From Psychroserpens sp. NJDZ02 (GTDB lineage Bacteria; Bacteroidota; Bacteroidia; Flavobacteriales; Flavobacteriaceae), in NCBI RefSeq assembly GCF_004843725.1, contig NZ_CP039451.1:1424501-1488500 (forward strand): 64,000 bases of DNA. The letters run 5' to 3'. Positions 10,692-19,228 of this stretch are shown piece after piece (within the stretch, counting starts at the first letter, position 1; every line of letters starts with the position of its first letter). The notes beneath the pieces are model-generated. The model was not told where the DNA came from. It did not search any database and saw only the letters and a program-made list of their open reading frames with translations. A program made the position numbers and the translations under genes.

Positions 10692-10731
10692 AAAAAAAGC
10701 TCCTTTACAGATTGTAAAAGGTGCTTTTTTT
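10692..10731 (-). terminator. Rho-independent terminator
   Basis: Minus-strand hairpin between the propeller gene and the M13 gene. The arms pair CCTTTACA with TGTAAAAGG and extend into AGC/GCT and A/T tracts. It lies just after the stop of the 10748-14236 gene. Confidence 0.75.
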
Positions 10732-10747
10732 ATGTTTAAATTAACTA

Positions 10748-13700
10748 TTAATTAACAACTATTTTTTTAGTTATTTTGCTCGTTTTAGATTCTAAATTTA
10801 AGAAATAAACACCCGTAGCATAGTCGCTTAAATCCAACCTATAGCTATTATTATTAATTTTAGCAACATCCTTAGTGTAAATTAACTTCCCCGTAACATC
10901 ATAGACATTAATGCTTAAAGATGGATTAGCTTTAGTCCTAATATTAAATATTCCTTGAGATGGATTTGGATAAACTACAAAAGCATCTTCCTGGAATTTG
11001 TCCAGACTTAATACGCCTCCAGAAATAACCAGATTATCCACAAGCACCCCCTCTTCACTTACCGCTTGATCAGAGTGAAATACAAACCTAAACATTATAC
11101 TACTTTGAGTACTAAATGCCGCTAAATCATAACTATATTCTGTCATGGTTGCATATTGCGAATCAACACCTGTCCATTGTGCGCCAGGACAATTGAAACA
11201 CGTCCCATTCTGCCCTTCAGACGTTGCACTATTGTACCAATTAGCATCCGTCGCTGTACCCAAAACATCCCAAGACAAACCTTGATCTGCTGAATACTCC
11301 ATATATACAATATCCCAATCGGTTTCTAACTCAAACGCCATATCAAACTTAATCATAGGATTAGACACTGTTGTTAAATCAAAACATTGAGACATCAAAT
11401 AACTTTTAACATTGTTAACATGATCTCCAGAAAGATTTGTAGCATAAACTTGATTACTTAAATCTCCTCCAGTATTATTTAATACCGCCCCACTAGGCAC
11501 ACCGCGTTGCCAATATTGAGTTGTCGCACCATCATCAATAACTAAAAGCTCTTCTTCAATAGTTTGAAAAGTATTAATAACGCCTACTGTACCAGTACCA
11601 TTAACGTGAATTATTTTTTGTTCAGAGTTATTATTAATTTCATAAGCATCGCCAACTGTTGTCGAATTGACTTTAAACACATGCGTTCCTTTCTCCAATG
11701 TCAACTGAGGCAAATCAACAAGTGTTGAAGCTTGCGAAACCAAGTTGCCTGTCCAAGTAAAACTATCTGGAACTCCATCAATATAATATGTAAAATCTAC
11801 AGAAAAAATATCATTTAGCCCATTGTTTTCAATTTCTACTTGAGCAGAAACACTAGAACTACAATCCGCCGAACTTGTTATCCCATTTACTGTAACTAAT
11901 TTAACATCTGTAGCCGATAATTCTGTAGATATTTCTGATTGCCAAATTCCTCGACCATAAGTCGCTGCTGTTATTTTACCATCCAACACATTAATCTCTA
12001 TATCCGTAACTGCCACATTTGGCAAACCAACATTAAATACCTCCCAAGTTAACGTATCGTCATCATATCTATAAACCCCCAAACTAGTCCCTAAAAACAA
12101 TGGATTTTTAGGATGTAAAGCTTGATGTTTAATACTGTTTTTTGTAACATTTGGTAGACCGTTTGATATGTTACTAAAATTAACCCCGCCATCTATAGAT
12201 TTTAACACTTGACCATTCGTACCAGAGGTTGATACATATATTATATCACTATCTGTGTTACTAATTTCTATTGACGTTATGTTTGATCGAAAGGTTTGGA
12301 TTGTTGAAAAGTCAACACCTGCATTGGTGCTTTTTCTTAGTACCGCATTAGTAGCCAAATAAATATTTTCAGGATCTAAATCATCTATTTCTAAAACATC
12401 TATATTCTGTAAAAAAGAAGGCGATACTGCTACCCAACTATTATTTTGCAATTTATATAAAGCACTAAAACCAGAATACAACTCACTATTACTATTCATA
12501 ACAAGCGGCGTTATCCAGTTACCTTTTTCACCAATTGGAGCCGAAACATTACCTGCAACACTAGCTCCTGCCGAGGTAGACGTATATAAATTACTTCCAT
12601 ATTGAATAAAACCATAAAAATTGTCAGAATTAACAGGATCTATAGCTGTATCCATTCCATCTGCCCCATAATAATTTTGCCATTGCCCATTATTAAAAGC
12701 ATGTCCACCATTATCCTGCAACCCTCCTACTAATTTATCCGATGTTTGCTTAGAAACAGCCACTCTATAAAACTGACTAATTTGCATTCCTGCTGTCAAA
12801 TCAGTAAAACTAATCCCGTCGTTTGTCGATTTATAAAATCCACCATCAGTGCCTGCAAATAAATCCCCATTAAAAAATCTTAAAAAATGAATATCTGCGT
12901 GAGAATATGCCGACTGAAAAGGAGCATCCCAATCATTTAGTTTTGTAAATCTAGTTTGAGTGCCACTAACAACACCTCTCCAAATATTTAAAACACCTGT
13001 ATAAATTTCGTTTTCATTTGTATCTGAAACAGCAAAAGCTAAATCATACCAAGATTGTGTCGATTCAAAAATATCACCATTATCTTCTACTGAAGCTACC
13101 TGAGTAAATGTGCCACCAGAATTAACGGATTTAAACACTCCTCCAAAATCAAAAGACGCATCTGAAACTAATACATACACCACATTTGGATTAGCCGGCG
13201 TGACATCTATTACATATCTAGAAACAACTGATACTGGCAACCCTGAGCTGTTTACTGATACTGGCAACCCCGAGCCGCTTAAAGAGAAAGATTCCCCAGC
13301 ATTTGTAGAGATATAAAACGCATCACTCGAAACCGCATACAATACATTTGGGTCACTCGGTTTTATTTTTAAGTCTTTAATATTTATTCCAGAAGTCCCA
13401 TTTGAAGCTCCTAAAGTATTTTGATTAGACCAAGTAGCCCCAGCATCTATAGATTTATACACACCATCATTAGTGGCTACCCATAACATATTAGAATCAT
13501 TTGGGTTAATATAAATATCGTTCATCGAATCAGGAGAATTACTAACACTTAACCCTGTTGTATTCCATGTTAAACCACCATCTGTTGATTTCATAACACC
13601 AATACTATATGTATCTCCTGCATCATCATCTCCTGTAGCAATATAAATAATATCAGTATTGTTATTGTCTACAGCAATCCCTGAAACTCCTATTTGTGGT

Positions 13701-14236
13701 AAATCGTCTGTTGTTGTAATCCAAGTTAAACCCGCATCTACCGATTTCCACAAACCACCAGCAGGAACACCTGCATAAATTGTTGTCGGCGTATTAGGAT
13801 CAGGAACGACTACATTTACACGACCTTGACCTGGCGACCAAGACCCCGTATTGGTATGAGAAAAAGGTCCTATCGGAACCCAATTACTGTTATCAACCAT
13901 AACGCCATCACTACTCCTTTGATTAGTTTTATCTCCTTTAACCTGTAAATATGTATTCCATAGCTCTAATGCAGTTGGCAAGGTCCCATCCTCTTTAACA
14001 AAATTAGACCAATAGGTTTCCCACCTTTTAAAAGGTTTATAACCACTCCCCTTAACGTTAGGATCTTTAGTTTCCCAATACGTATCAAAAGCACTGACTA
14101 TTTCTTGAAATTTTATAGTGTTTGAATCCGTCCTTGATGCTAGCTTTAAACTACTCATCCATGGCGCATCTTGATTAAACTGCCCAAAGGAAATGGACAC
14201 CATTAACAAGAATGATAAGAATAATAATTTTTTCAT
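10748..14236 (-). CDS. Secreted BNR/sortilin-like beta-propeller protein with type IX sorting tail
   Basis: 1162 residues. A signal peptide (about 1-18, MKKLLFLSFLLMVSISFG) is followed by a long beta-propeller region (about 110-780) with repeated Asp-box/BNR-like turns such as SVDAGLTW, STDGGLTW and SIDAGATW, as in VPS10/sortilin and exo-alpha-sialidase-like folds. A CARDB/Ig-like segment follows (about 785-890), then a jelly-roll-like region. The last ~75 residues form a type A type IX secretion domain: YPNPSQGIFNI, a YDVTGKLIY strand, a YATGVYFL strand and a Lys-rich end. It is therefore predicted to leave the cell through the type IX system. No catalytic residues were identified, so the target or substrate is unknown. 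A 9-residue tandem duplication lies at 13227-13277. Confidence 0.88.
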   Translation of the reverse strand: MKKLLFLSFLLMVSISFGQFNQDAPWMSSLKLASRTDSNTIKFQEIVSAFDTYWETKDPNVKGSGYKPFKRWETYWSNFVKEDGTLPTALELWNTYLQVKGDKTNQRSSDGVMVDNSNWVPIGPFSHTNTGSWSPGQGRVNVVVPDPNTPTTIYAGVPAGGLWKSVDAGLTWITTTDDLPQIGVSGIAVDNNNTDIIYIATGDDDAGDTYSIGVMKSTDGGLTWNTTGLSVSNSPDSMNDIYINPNDSNMLWVATNDGVYKSIDAGATWSNQNTLGASNGTSGINIKDLKIKPSDPNVLYAVSSDAFYISTNAGESFSLSGSGLPVSVNSSGLPVSVVSRYVIDVTPANPNVVYVLVSDASFDFGGVFKSVNSGGTFTQVASVEDNGDIFESTQSWYDLAFAVSDTNENEIYTGVLNIWRGVVSGTQTRFTKLNDWDAPFQSAYSHADIHFLRFFNGDLFAGTDGGFYKSTNDGISFTDLTAGMQISQFYRVAVSKQTSDKLVGGLQDNGGHAFNNGQWQNYYGADGMDTAIDPVNSDNFYGFIQYGSNLYTSTSAGASVAGNVSAPIGEKGNWITPLVMNSNSELYSGFSALYKLQNNSWVAVSPSFLQNIDVLEIDDLDPENIYLATNAVLRKSTNAGVDFSTIQTFRSNITSIEISNTDSDIIYVSTSGTNGQVLKSIDGGVNFSNISNGLPNVTKNSIKHQALHPKNPLFLGTSLGVYRYDDDTLTWEVFNVGLPNVAVTDIEINVLDGKITAATYGRGIWQSEISTELSATDVKLVTVNGITSSADCSSSVSAQVEIENNGLNDIFSVDFTYYIDGVPDSFTWTGNLVSQASTLVDLPQLTLEKGTHVFKVNSTTVGDAYEINNNSEQKIIHVNGTGTVGVINTFQTIEEELLVIDDGATTQYWQRGVPSGAVLNNTGGDLSNQVYATNLSGDHVNNVKSYLMSQCFDLTTVSNPMIKFDMAFELETDWDIVYMEYSADQGLSWDVLGTATDANWYNSATSEGQNGTCFNCPGAQWTGVDSQYATMTEYSYDLAAFSTQSSIMFRFVFHSDQAVSEEGVLVDNLVISGGVLSLDKFQEDAFVVYPNPSQGIFNIRTKANPSLSINVYDVTGKLIYTKDVAKINNNSYRLDLSDYATGVYFLNLESKTSKITKKIVVN

Positions 14237-14252
14237 TTTCAGTATTTTACAA

Positions 14253-14260
14253 CAAAAATA
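14253..14260 (-). promoter_or_regulatory. -7 promoter box for the propeller gene
   Basis: TATTTTTG on the minus strand matches the Bacteroidota TAnnTTTG box, 17 nt upstream of the ATG at 14236. No clear -33 TTG was chosen. Confidence 0.4.
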
Positions 14261-14333
14261 ACTGAATTTTTATCAAATTAACGATTATATACCAAAAACA
14301 TAGATAAAATACATAAAATAAACAAATACGTTA

Positions 14334-14846
14334 TCATTTTAGCAATTCTATTCTTGCTATACTATCTGCTTTTTTCTTTATATTAATAACATCTCCCACC
14401 TTATCATTTGGAATAGTCATAGACAATACATAATGCTTAATCCTCCATTGTCCATCTACATATTGAACAACACCCGAACCACGACAAATTTCCATTTGCG
14501 TATCAAGCAATTCATCAAACCAGGCCATATTCTGATTAGAATCCAAATATATAGTTCTTTCTAAAGTAGAAAAACTCCACGCCTTCCCTTTATCAAAATG
14601 GGGTTTAGCATACGATTTAAAATCTGCTAACTGCCAATTTTCTGAAGCATCAGTCCCAATAAAAACACCATCTTTTGTCATTAAATCAAAATAACTTTCA
14701 TAATCAGCATCTGACGCCGCCTTATGCCAAGCCTCTATATTAGTATTAATAGCTTTTTTAACCAAAGCGGAATCCAACCTAACTTCTTCATTTTTACATG
14801 AAAAAAGAAGTACTACACAGAAAATAGAAAACTTAAAAAATTTCAT
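14334..14846 (-). CDS. SnoaL/NTF2-like lipoprotein
   Basis: 170 residues. The N-terminus is a short lipoprotein signal ending at Cys17 (VVLLFSCK). The remainder has the look of an NTF2/SnoaL-like (SnoaL_3 or DUF4440-type) cone fold: a first helix with INTNIEAWHKAASDADYESYF, then the strand pattern GVFIGTDASENW, and a late YVDGQWRIKHYVLSM strand. Proteins of this type in Flavobacteriaceae are usually annotated as nuclear transport factor 2 family. The ligand or reaction is not known. Its start follows the stop of the upstream lipoprotein by 2 bp, so the two are probably one operon. Confidence 0.7.
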   Translation of the reverse strand: MKFFKFSIFCVVLLFSCKNEEVRLDSALVKKAINTNIEAWHKAASDADYESYFDLMTKDGVFIGTDASENWQLADFKSYAKPHFDKGKAWSFSTLERTIYLDSNQNMAWFDELLDTQMEICRGSGVVQYVDGQWRIKHYVLSMTIPNDKVGDVINIKKKADSIARIELLK

Positions 14847-14848
14847 AA

Positions 14849-15370
14849 TTAATACGGCTTAACAATTGTCTGATTTTCCTTTTCAACCTTTTTATTAATT
14901 TGTAAATTAAGATTGGACTGAGCAAAAAACACTTGACGTATGGCTAACAACTTTTCTTTTTTTGTACTAGCCCCCAAACTTTCTATTTCTTGAAACTTTA
15001 ATAACATTGTTTTTAAAACCAACACTCTTGCTTTTATAGGCTGCGTATTTATCGCTTCTGGAATAGTCTCCTCAAGATCCTTTATTGTAGAATTAAACAA
15101 ATCTACATCTGCATTAAAAAAAGTAAAATCAGGAGTTGTAATACTTTGTATTCCATTTGCTACAGTCAAATACGCTTGCCAATCAGCAATTATCGCATTA
15201 GTTTTTGCATCTAAAGCTATATCTTGATAATTAATTTTTTTTATATCTTTACTAGACAATTCCAAACTATCTACCATCACCAAAGCATCATCAGCAACCT
15301 TTTTGGCAACCTCTTTTTTACAAGCCGAAAACAAAAAAGTAATAATTAATAAAAACCTAAAAAATTTCAT
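14849..15370 (-). CDS. Small helical lipoprotein of unknown function
   Basis: About 173 residues starting at the ATG at 15370. A longer frame opens at 15397, but the nine extra residues precede a complete lipoprotein signal (MKFFRFLLIITFLFSACKK), so the inner start is preferred. After the lipid Cys the protein is Lys-rich and mostly helical, with no motif I recognise. It is the first gene of a two-gene operon with the SnoaL-like lipoprotein, whose signal sequence is similar. The pair probably sits in the envelope; function unknown. Confidence 0.65.
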   Translation of the reverse strand: MKFFRFLLIITFLFSACKKEVAKKVADDALVMVDSLELSSKDIKKINYQDIALDAKTNAIIADWQAYLTVANGIQSITTPDFTFFNADVDLFNSTIKDLEETIPEAINTQPIKARVLVLKTMLLKFQEIESLGASTKKEKLLAIRQVFFAQSNLNLQINKKVEKENQTIVKPY

Positions 15371-15471
15371 AATAAAAATTAAATATTTGACGTACAAATA
15401 TATTAGATTAATGAGTTACATTTTACCAAAACATAAAATTGTTTTTTATAATGACTTTTATAATTTTTTGA

Positions 15472-15502
15472 TTGATAAATCTTCAAAATGTTATTACTTT
15501 TG
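15472..15502 (+). promoter_or_regulatory. Promoter of the epimerase-type dehydrogenase gene
   Basis: TTG at 15472-15474, a 20-bp spacer and TACTTTTG at 15495-15502 match the Bacteroidota -33/-7 pattern. The box ends 29 nt before the ATG at 15532. Confidence 0.6.
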
Positions 15503-15531
15503 GAGCCATATTTTATAAATAATCCAAAGAA

Positions 15532-16473
15532 ATGAGTGGAAAGATATTAATTATTGGAGCCGGTGGTCAAATTGGCTCTGAACTTACTTACAAATTAAGA
15601 GCAATACACGGTGACTCTAATGTTATTGCAAGTGACTTAAATTACAACAATTTAGCATTAGTAAATTCTGGTACTTTTGAAATAATTGACGCTATGGATT
15701 ATGCTTCAATTAAGATTTGTTGCGAAAAGCATAATATTGACACTATTTACTTAATGGCAGCCATCCTTAGTGCCACAGGTGAAAAATACCCTATGAAAGC
15801 CTGGGATTTAAACATGGAGTCGTTATTTCATATTCTAAACCTAGCAAAAGCGAAAGCTATTAAAAAAGTATTCTGGCCTTCAAGTATTGCTGTTTTTGGA
15901 CCAACAACACCTACCGAAAACACACCTCAACATACCGTAATGGAACCAACAACCGTATATGGTATTACCAAACAAGTAGGAGAACGTTGGTGCCAGTATT
16001 ACCACGAGAAGTATGGTGTAGATGTAAGAAGCCTACGTTACCCAGGTATTATTAGCTGGAAAACACTTCCTGGGGGCGGCACAACAGATTATGCAGTAGA
16101 AATCTATCACGAAGCGCTAAAACAAAAGCAATATGAATGCTTTTTAAGCGAAGACACCGCATTACCTATGATGTACATGGATGACGCTATTAACGCAACA
16201 GTAAACATTATGTCCGCTGATGCTGAAAAAGTTAAAATAAGATCCTCTTACAACCTATCAGGTATAAGTTTTACACCCAAAGAAATTGCTGATTCTATTA
16301 AAAAACAAATTCCTGAATTTGAAATAACCTATAACCCAGACTTTAGACAATCAATCGCAGATTCTTGGCCAAGCAGTATTGATGATACAGAAGCTAGAGA
16401 ACAATGGAACTGGAAGCATCAATTTGACTTAGATGGCATCACTAAAGACATGCTTAAAAACTTAAGCAAATAA
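15532..16473 (+). CDS. NAD-dependent epimerase/dehydratase family, L-threonine 3-dehydrogenase-like
   Basis: 313 residues of the extended short-chain dehydrogenase type. The Rossmann glycine motif GAGGQIG is at residues 9-15 and the catalytic YxxxK (YGITK) is at about 143-147, after an SSIAVFG strand. The substrate region includes RYPGIISW and GGGTTDYAVE, which match the GalE-like L-threonine dehydrogenases described from Flavobacterium and other bacteria. Such enzymes oxidise threonine to 2-amino-3-oxobutyrate with NAD. The specific substrate is inferred from these family motifs and could be another nucleotide sugar. It is monocistronic, with its own promoter and a strong terminator. Confidence 0.8.
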   Translation: MSGKILIIGAGGQIGSELTYKLRAIHGDSNVIASDLNYNNLALVNSGTFEIIDAMDYASIKICCEKHNIDTIYLMAAILSATGEKYPMKAWDLNMESLFHILNLAKAKAIKKVFWPSSIAVFGPTTPTENTPQHTVMEPTTVYGITKQVGERWCQYYHEKYGVDVRSLRYPGIISWKTLPGGGTTDYAVEIYHEALKQKQYECFLSEDTALPMMYMDDAINATVNIMSADAEKVKIRSSYNLSGISFTPKEIADSIKKQIPEFEITYNPDFRQSIADSWPSSIDDTEAREQWNWKHQFDLDGITKDMLKNLSK

Positions 16474-16494
16474 TTTACAACTCACTTAAAACCT

Positions 16495-16528
16495 AAAAAA
16501 GCCTCTAGTCGTACTAGAGGCTTTTTTT
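16495..16528 (+). terminator. Rho-independent terminator
   Basis: Arms GCCTCTAGT (16501-16509) and ACTAGAGGC (16513-16521), loop CGT, followed by seven T. It lies 22 bp downstream of the dehydrogenase stop codon. Confidence 0.9.
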
Positions 16529-16557
16529 ATGCTTTACCAAACTTAACTTTACCCCAT

Positions 16558-16584
16558 AAAAAAAGCCACTATTTCTAGTGGCTT
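16558..16584 (-). terminator. Rho-independent terminator of tRNA-Asn
   Basis: Minus-strand stem AAGCCACTA/TAGTGGCTT with a GAAA tetraloop, followed by a T run. It lies 11 bp beyond the tRNA 3' end. Confidence 0.8.
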
Positions 16585-16595
16585 ATTTAAACTTG

Positions 16596-16669
16596 CTCCT
16601 CCTCTTAGGCTCGAACTAAGGACCCTCTGATTAACAGTCAGATGCTCTAACCAACTGAGCTAAGGAGGA
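16596..16669 (-). tRNA. tRNA-Asn (anticodon GTT)
   Basis: A full cloverleaf reads on the minus strand. The acceptor stem is TCCTCCT/AGGAGGA with discriminator G. The D arm reads TAGCTCAGTTGGTTAGAGC, the anticodon stem-loop is CTGACTGTTAATCAG with GTT, and the T arm is CTTAG-TTCGAGC-CTAAG. CCA is not encoded. GTT reads AAC/AAT, hence asparagine. Confidence 0.95.
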
Positions 16670-16739
16670 GTGTTTTTCGCTATTGCGAGTGCAAATATAA
16701 TATCTTTTTTAACTTCTGCAAAATAATTTTTGATTTTTT

Positions 16740-18083
16740 TTAATTAAATATTGCTTTAAAGATATCATTACCGTTCGCAAACAGCACTAACGCTATCAAA
16801 ATGAAAAATCCAACCACTTGAGCTTTCTCTAAAAACTTTTCACTTGGTTGACGTCCTGATATAATTTCGAACAATAAAAACACGACATGTCCTCCATCTA
16901 AAGCAGGAATAGGTAATAAATTAAGCACTCCTAACATAATAGACAAAAAGGCTGTTAAACCCCAAAAGTTTTGCCAAATCCATGTTCCTGGAAAAACATC
17001 GTAAATAGCTTTGAAGCCACCCACACCTTTATAAGCCCCTGTACTTGGACTAAAAATTTTAGCTAATTGATCAAAATAACCACTGACTTGCGCCACAAAC
17101 TTATCTTTACCACCACCAAAACTTTCTAAAAACGTATATTCTTTTAGTGTCTTGTTATAATAACCAAGCTCATCAAAGCGCTTAGCGTCTTCCGCTGCAC
17201 CAATACCAAATTTACCATTAGCATCGACCTTTAAATCTATTTTAACAGTCTCTTTGCCTCTTAAAAACGTCGTAGCAACTGTTTGATTCTTGTAGTTTAA
17301 TAATCTTGGTGCTAATTCGTCATAATATCTAAGTTCCTTATTATTAATTGACAATAATATATCCCCTTCTTTTAGAGCCACACCTTTATTTGCCATGGTA
17401 TCAGAAACCTCTCCCACCATAAACGGAAATCTTAATTTAAAAAGACTACCCTTCACTTTTCGCGAAGATAATTGACCAAGAAAATCTACTGGTAAATCTA
17501 TATTAACCGTTTCTCCATTTCTGTCAATCGTATATTTTTCTGTTTTAATTAGATTTTTAACCACATCTAAATGGCTATTTACCTTAATACCATCTACAGC
17601 GATAATTTTATCTCCTGTTTTAAAACCTATATCATTTAATAAAGGGTTATCAATCCAATACCCATCCTTCATACTAGAAGCCGTAATATCTGTATCTCCA
17701 TAAGTAAAAGACATAGCGACATATATCACATAAGCTAGCACAAAATTTACAAAAACACCACCTAACATAATAATTAGACGTTGCCACGCTGGTTTTGATC
17801 TAAACTCCCAAGGTTGTGGCGGTAAAGCCATCTGATCCTTATCCATACTCTCATCAATCATCCCAGCAATTTTAACATAACCACCAAGAGGCAACCAACC
17901 AATACCATAAACAGTCTCACCTATTTTCTTTTTAAACAATGAAAATTTTACATCAAAAAACAAATAAAACTTTTCGACTTTAGTTTTAAATAATTTTGCA
18001 GGAATAAAATGTCCTAACTCATGTAAAACAATTAGTAATGACAGACTTAACAAAAACTGTCCAATTTTTATAATAAACTCCAT
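16740..18083 (-). CDS. rseP: RIP zinc metalloprotease RseP (site-2 protease)
   Basis: 447-residue inner-membrane intramembrane protease that cleaves transmembrane anti-sigma factors or signal-peptide remnants. The zinc motif HELGH is at residues 21-25 in the first membrane helix. Further membrane helices lie at about 105-130 and in the last 80 residues, where LLPIPALDGGH (about residue 395) supplies the third zinc ligand. Two PDZ-like segments lie between them (GDKIIAVDG and GDILLSINN). Length and order match the family. The gene faces the Sco gene divergently and ends next to tRNA-Asn. It was not possible to see which anti-sigma factor it acts on. Confidence 0.95.
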   Translation of the reverse strand: MEFIIKIGQFLLSLSLLIVLHELGHFIPAKLFKTKVEKFYLFFDVKFSLFKKKIGETVYGIGWLPLGGYVKIAGMIDESMDKDQMALPPQPWEFRSKPAWQRLIIMLGGVFVNFVLAYVIYVAMSFTYGDTDITASSMKDGYWIDNPLLNDIGFKTGDKIIAVDGIKVNSHLDVVKNLIKTEKYTIDRNGETVNIDLPVDFLGQLSSRKVKGSLFKLRFPFMVGEVSDTMANKGVALKEGDILLSINNKELRYYDELAPRLLNYKNQTVATTFLRGKETVKIDLKVDANGKFGIGAAEDAKRFDELGYYNKTLKEYTFLESFGGGKDKFVAQVSGYFDQLAKIFSPSTGAYKGVGGFKAIYDVFPGTWIWQNFWGLTAFLSIMLGVLNLLPIPALDGGHVVFLLFEIISGRQPSEKFLEKAQVVGFFILIALVLFANGNDIFKAIFN

Positions 18084-18216
18084 GTAGTGTTTCTATTCTT
18101 TTTAATAATCGCCAAAAGTAACTATTTACCCTTAGTTTAGAAAACAATAGCTTTAATGCTTTTAAGAATTAACAAATTTTATGAGTAATGTCATATGCTA
18201 AGCTCCGCTTTACTTG

Positions 18217-18224
18217 TATTTTTG
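18217..18224 (+). promoter_or_regulatory. -7 promoter box for the Sco gene
   Basis: TATTTTTG matches TAnnTTTG and ends 23 nt before the ATG at 18248. It lies in the divergent gap with rseP. Confidence 0.4.
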
Positions 18225-18247
18225 TATAATAATTAAAAATCACTGAA

Positions 18248-18922
18248 ATGTTATCGTTTTTTAAAGATTACAAATGGTTTGCTATTGTATTCAGTATAAT
18301 TTCAATCATAATAATGTCTATTTTTTATAATATTTTAAAAGTAGAAAGCCCCTTACCCATTTACCAACCCGCCATGGTTAATACAGAATTGGTCGATAGC
18401 ACCATTCAACATAAAATAAACTATCATAAAATCGCCGATTTTAGTTTAACCAATCAAAACGGAAAGACCATAACTCAAGCCGATTATAAAGGAAAAATAT
18501 ACGTTGCCGACTTCTTTTTTACAACTTGTCAAACTATTTGCCCTACTATGACTGGTAACATGGCAACAATCCAAGATGAACTTATTAATGACGATGATGT
18601 TATGTTACTCTCCTACTCCGTAACTCCGGACATTGATACCGTAGCACAATTAAAGCGCTATGCCATAGAAAAAGGAGTTAATGATAAAAAATGGAACTTA
18701 GTCACAGGAGATAAAGGCCAAATTTACAGACTTGCCAGAAAAAGTTATTTAGCAGTGAAAGATGATGGGATGCCTGACGACTATGGGATGGTACACACCG
18801 AGAATTTTATGCTCATCGACAAAAAAAGCCAAATCAGAGGGTATTATGATGGCACAAAAAAAGAAGATATTAAAACCCTTTTAAAAGATATTCAAAAGTT
18901 AAAAAAAGAATACAAAGAGTAG
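18248..18922 (+). CDS. SCO1/SenC family copper-binding thioredoxin-fold protein
   Basis: 224 residues. One N-terminal membrane anchor (about 9-30) is followed by a thioredoxin-fold domain exposed on the outer side. The copper motif CxxxC (CQTIC) is at about residue 94, and the conserved His is in VHTENF at about 182. Sco proteins deliver copper to, or reduce, the CuA centre of cytochrome c oxidase. All three ligands are present, so the protein looks functional. No oxidase genes are in the window. It is followed closely by feoA but has its own -7 box, and a second -7 box precedes feoA. Confidence 0.92.
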   Translation: MLSFFKDYKWFAIVFSIISIIIMSIFYNILKVESPLPIYQPAMVNTELVDSTIQHKINYHKIADFSLTNQNGKTITQADYKGKIYVADFFFTTCQTICPTMTGNMATIQDELINDDDVMLLSYSVTPDIDTVAQLKRYAIEKGVNDKKWNLVTGDKGQIYRLARKSYLAVKDDGMPDDYGMVHTENFMLIDKKSQIRGYYDGTKKEDIKTLLKDIQKLKKEYKE

Positions 18923-18960
18923 TTTTTTGCTTTCAATTTTTTTAAGCTGAAATTTAGCCA

Positions 18961-18968
18961 TACTTTTG
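18961..18968 (+). promoter_or_regulatory. -7 promoter box for feoAB
   Basis: TACTTTTG matches the Bacteroidota TAnnTTTG box, 26 nt upstream of the feoA TTG start. No convincing metal-repressor palindrome was seen next to it. Confidence 0.4.
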
Positions 18969-18994
18969 CTTCTTTAAAATCAATCTAAATAAGC

Positions 18995-19228
18995 TTGAGC
19001 CATACATTAGACACATTAAAAAGAGGAGAACGCGCTATAATAATAGACGTATCTTCACATTTGATCCCACTAAAACTTCTAGAAATGGGATGTTTACCAG
19101 GTAATACTGTCCAATTGGTGCAAGTCGCTCCATTTTCGGATCCATTATATCTTAATATCAACGGGAGTCATTTAGCGATTAGAAAAGAAACTGCCATTCA
19201 TATCATTATTGAAAAAGAGGTTTTATGA
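18995..19228 (+). CDS. feoA: FeoA, ferrous iron transport accessory protein
   Basis: 77 residues forming an SH3-like FeoA domain: LKRGERAIIID, LLEMGCLPGNTVQLVQ, and a final strand LAIRKETAIHIII. FeoA binds and supports FeoB in ferrous iron import. The start is a TTG codon at 18995. No ATG or GTG in frame would preserve the first strand, and the resulting MSHTLDTLKRGE resembles other flavobacterial FeoA starts. It overlaps feoB by 4 bp (ATGA), which indicates translational coupling. Confidence 0.92.
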   Translation: MSHTLDTLKRGERAIIIDVSSHLIPLKLLEMGCLPGNTVQLVQVAPFSDPLYLNINGSHLAIRKETAIHIIIEKEVL

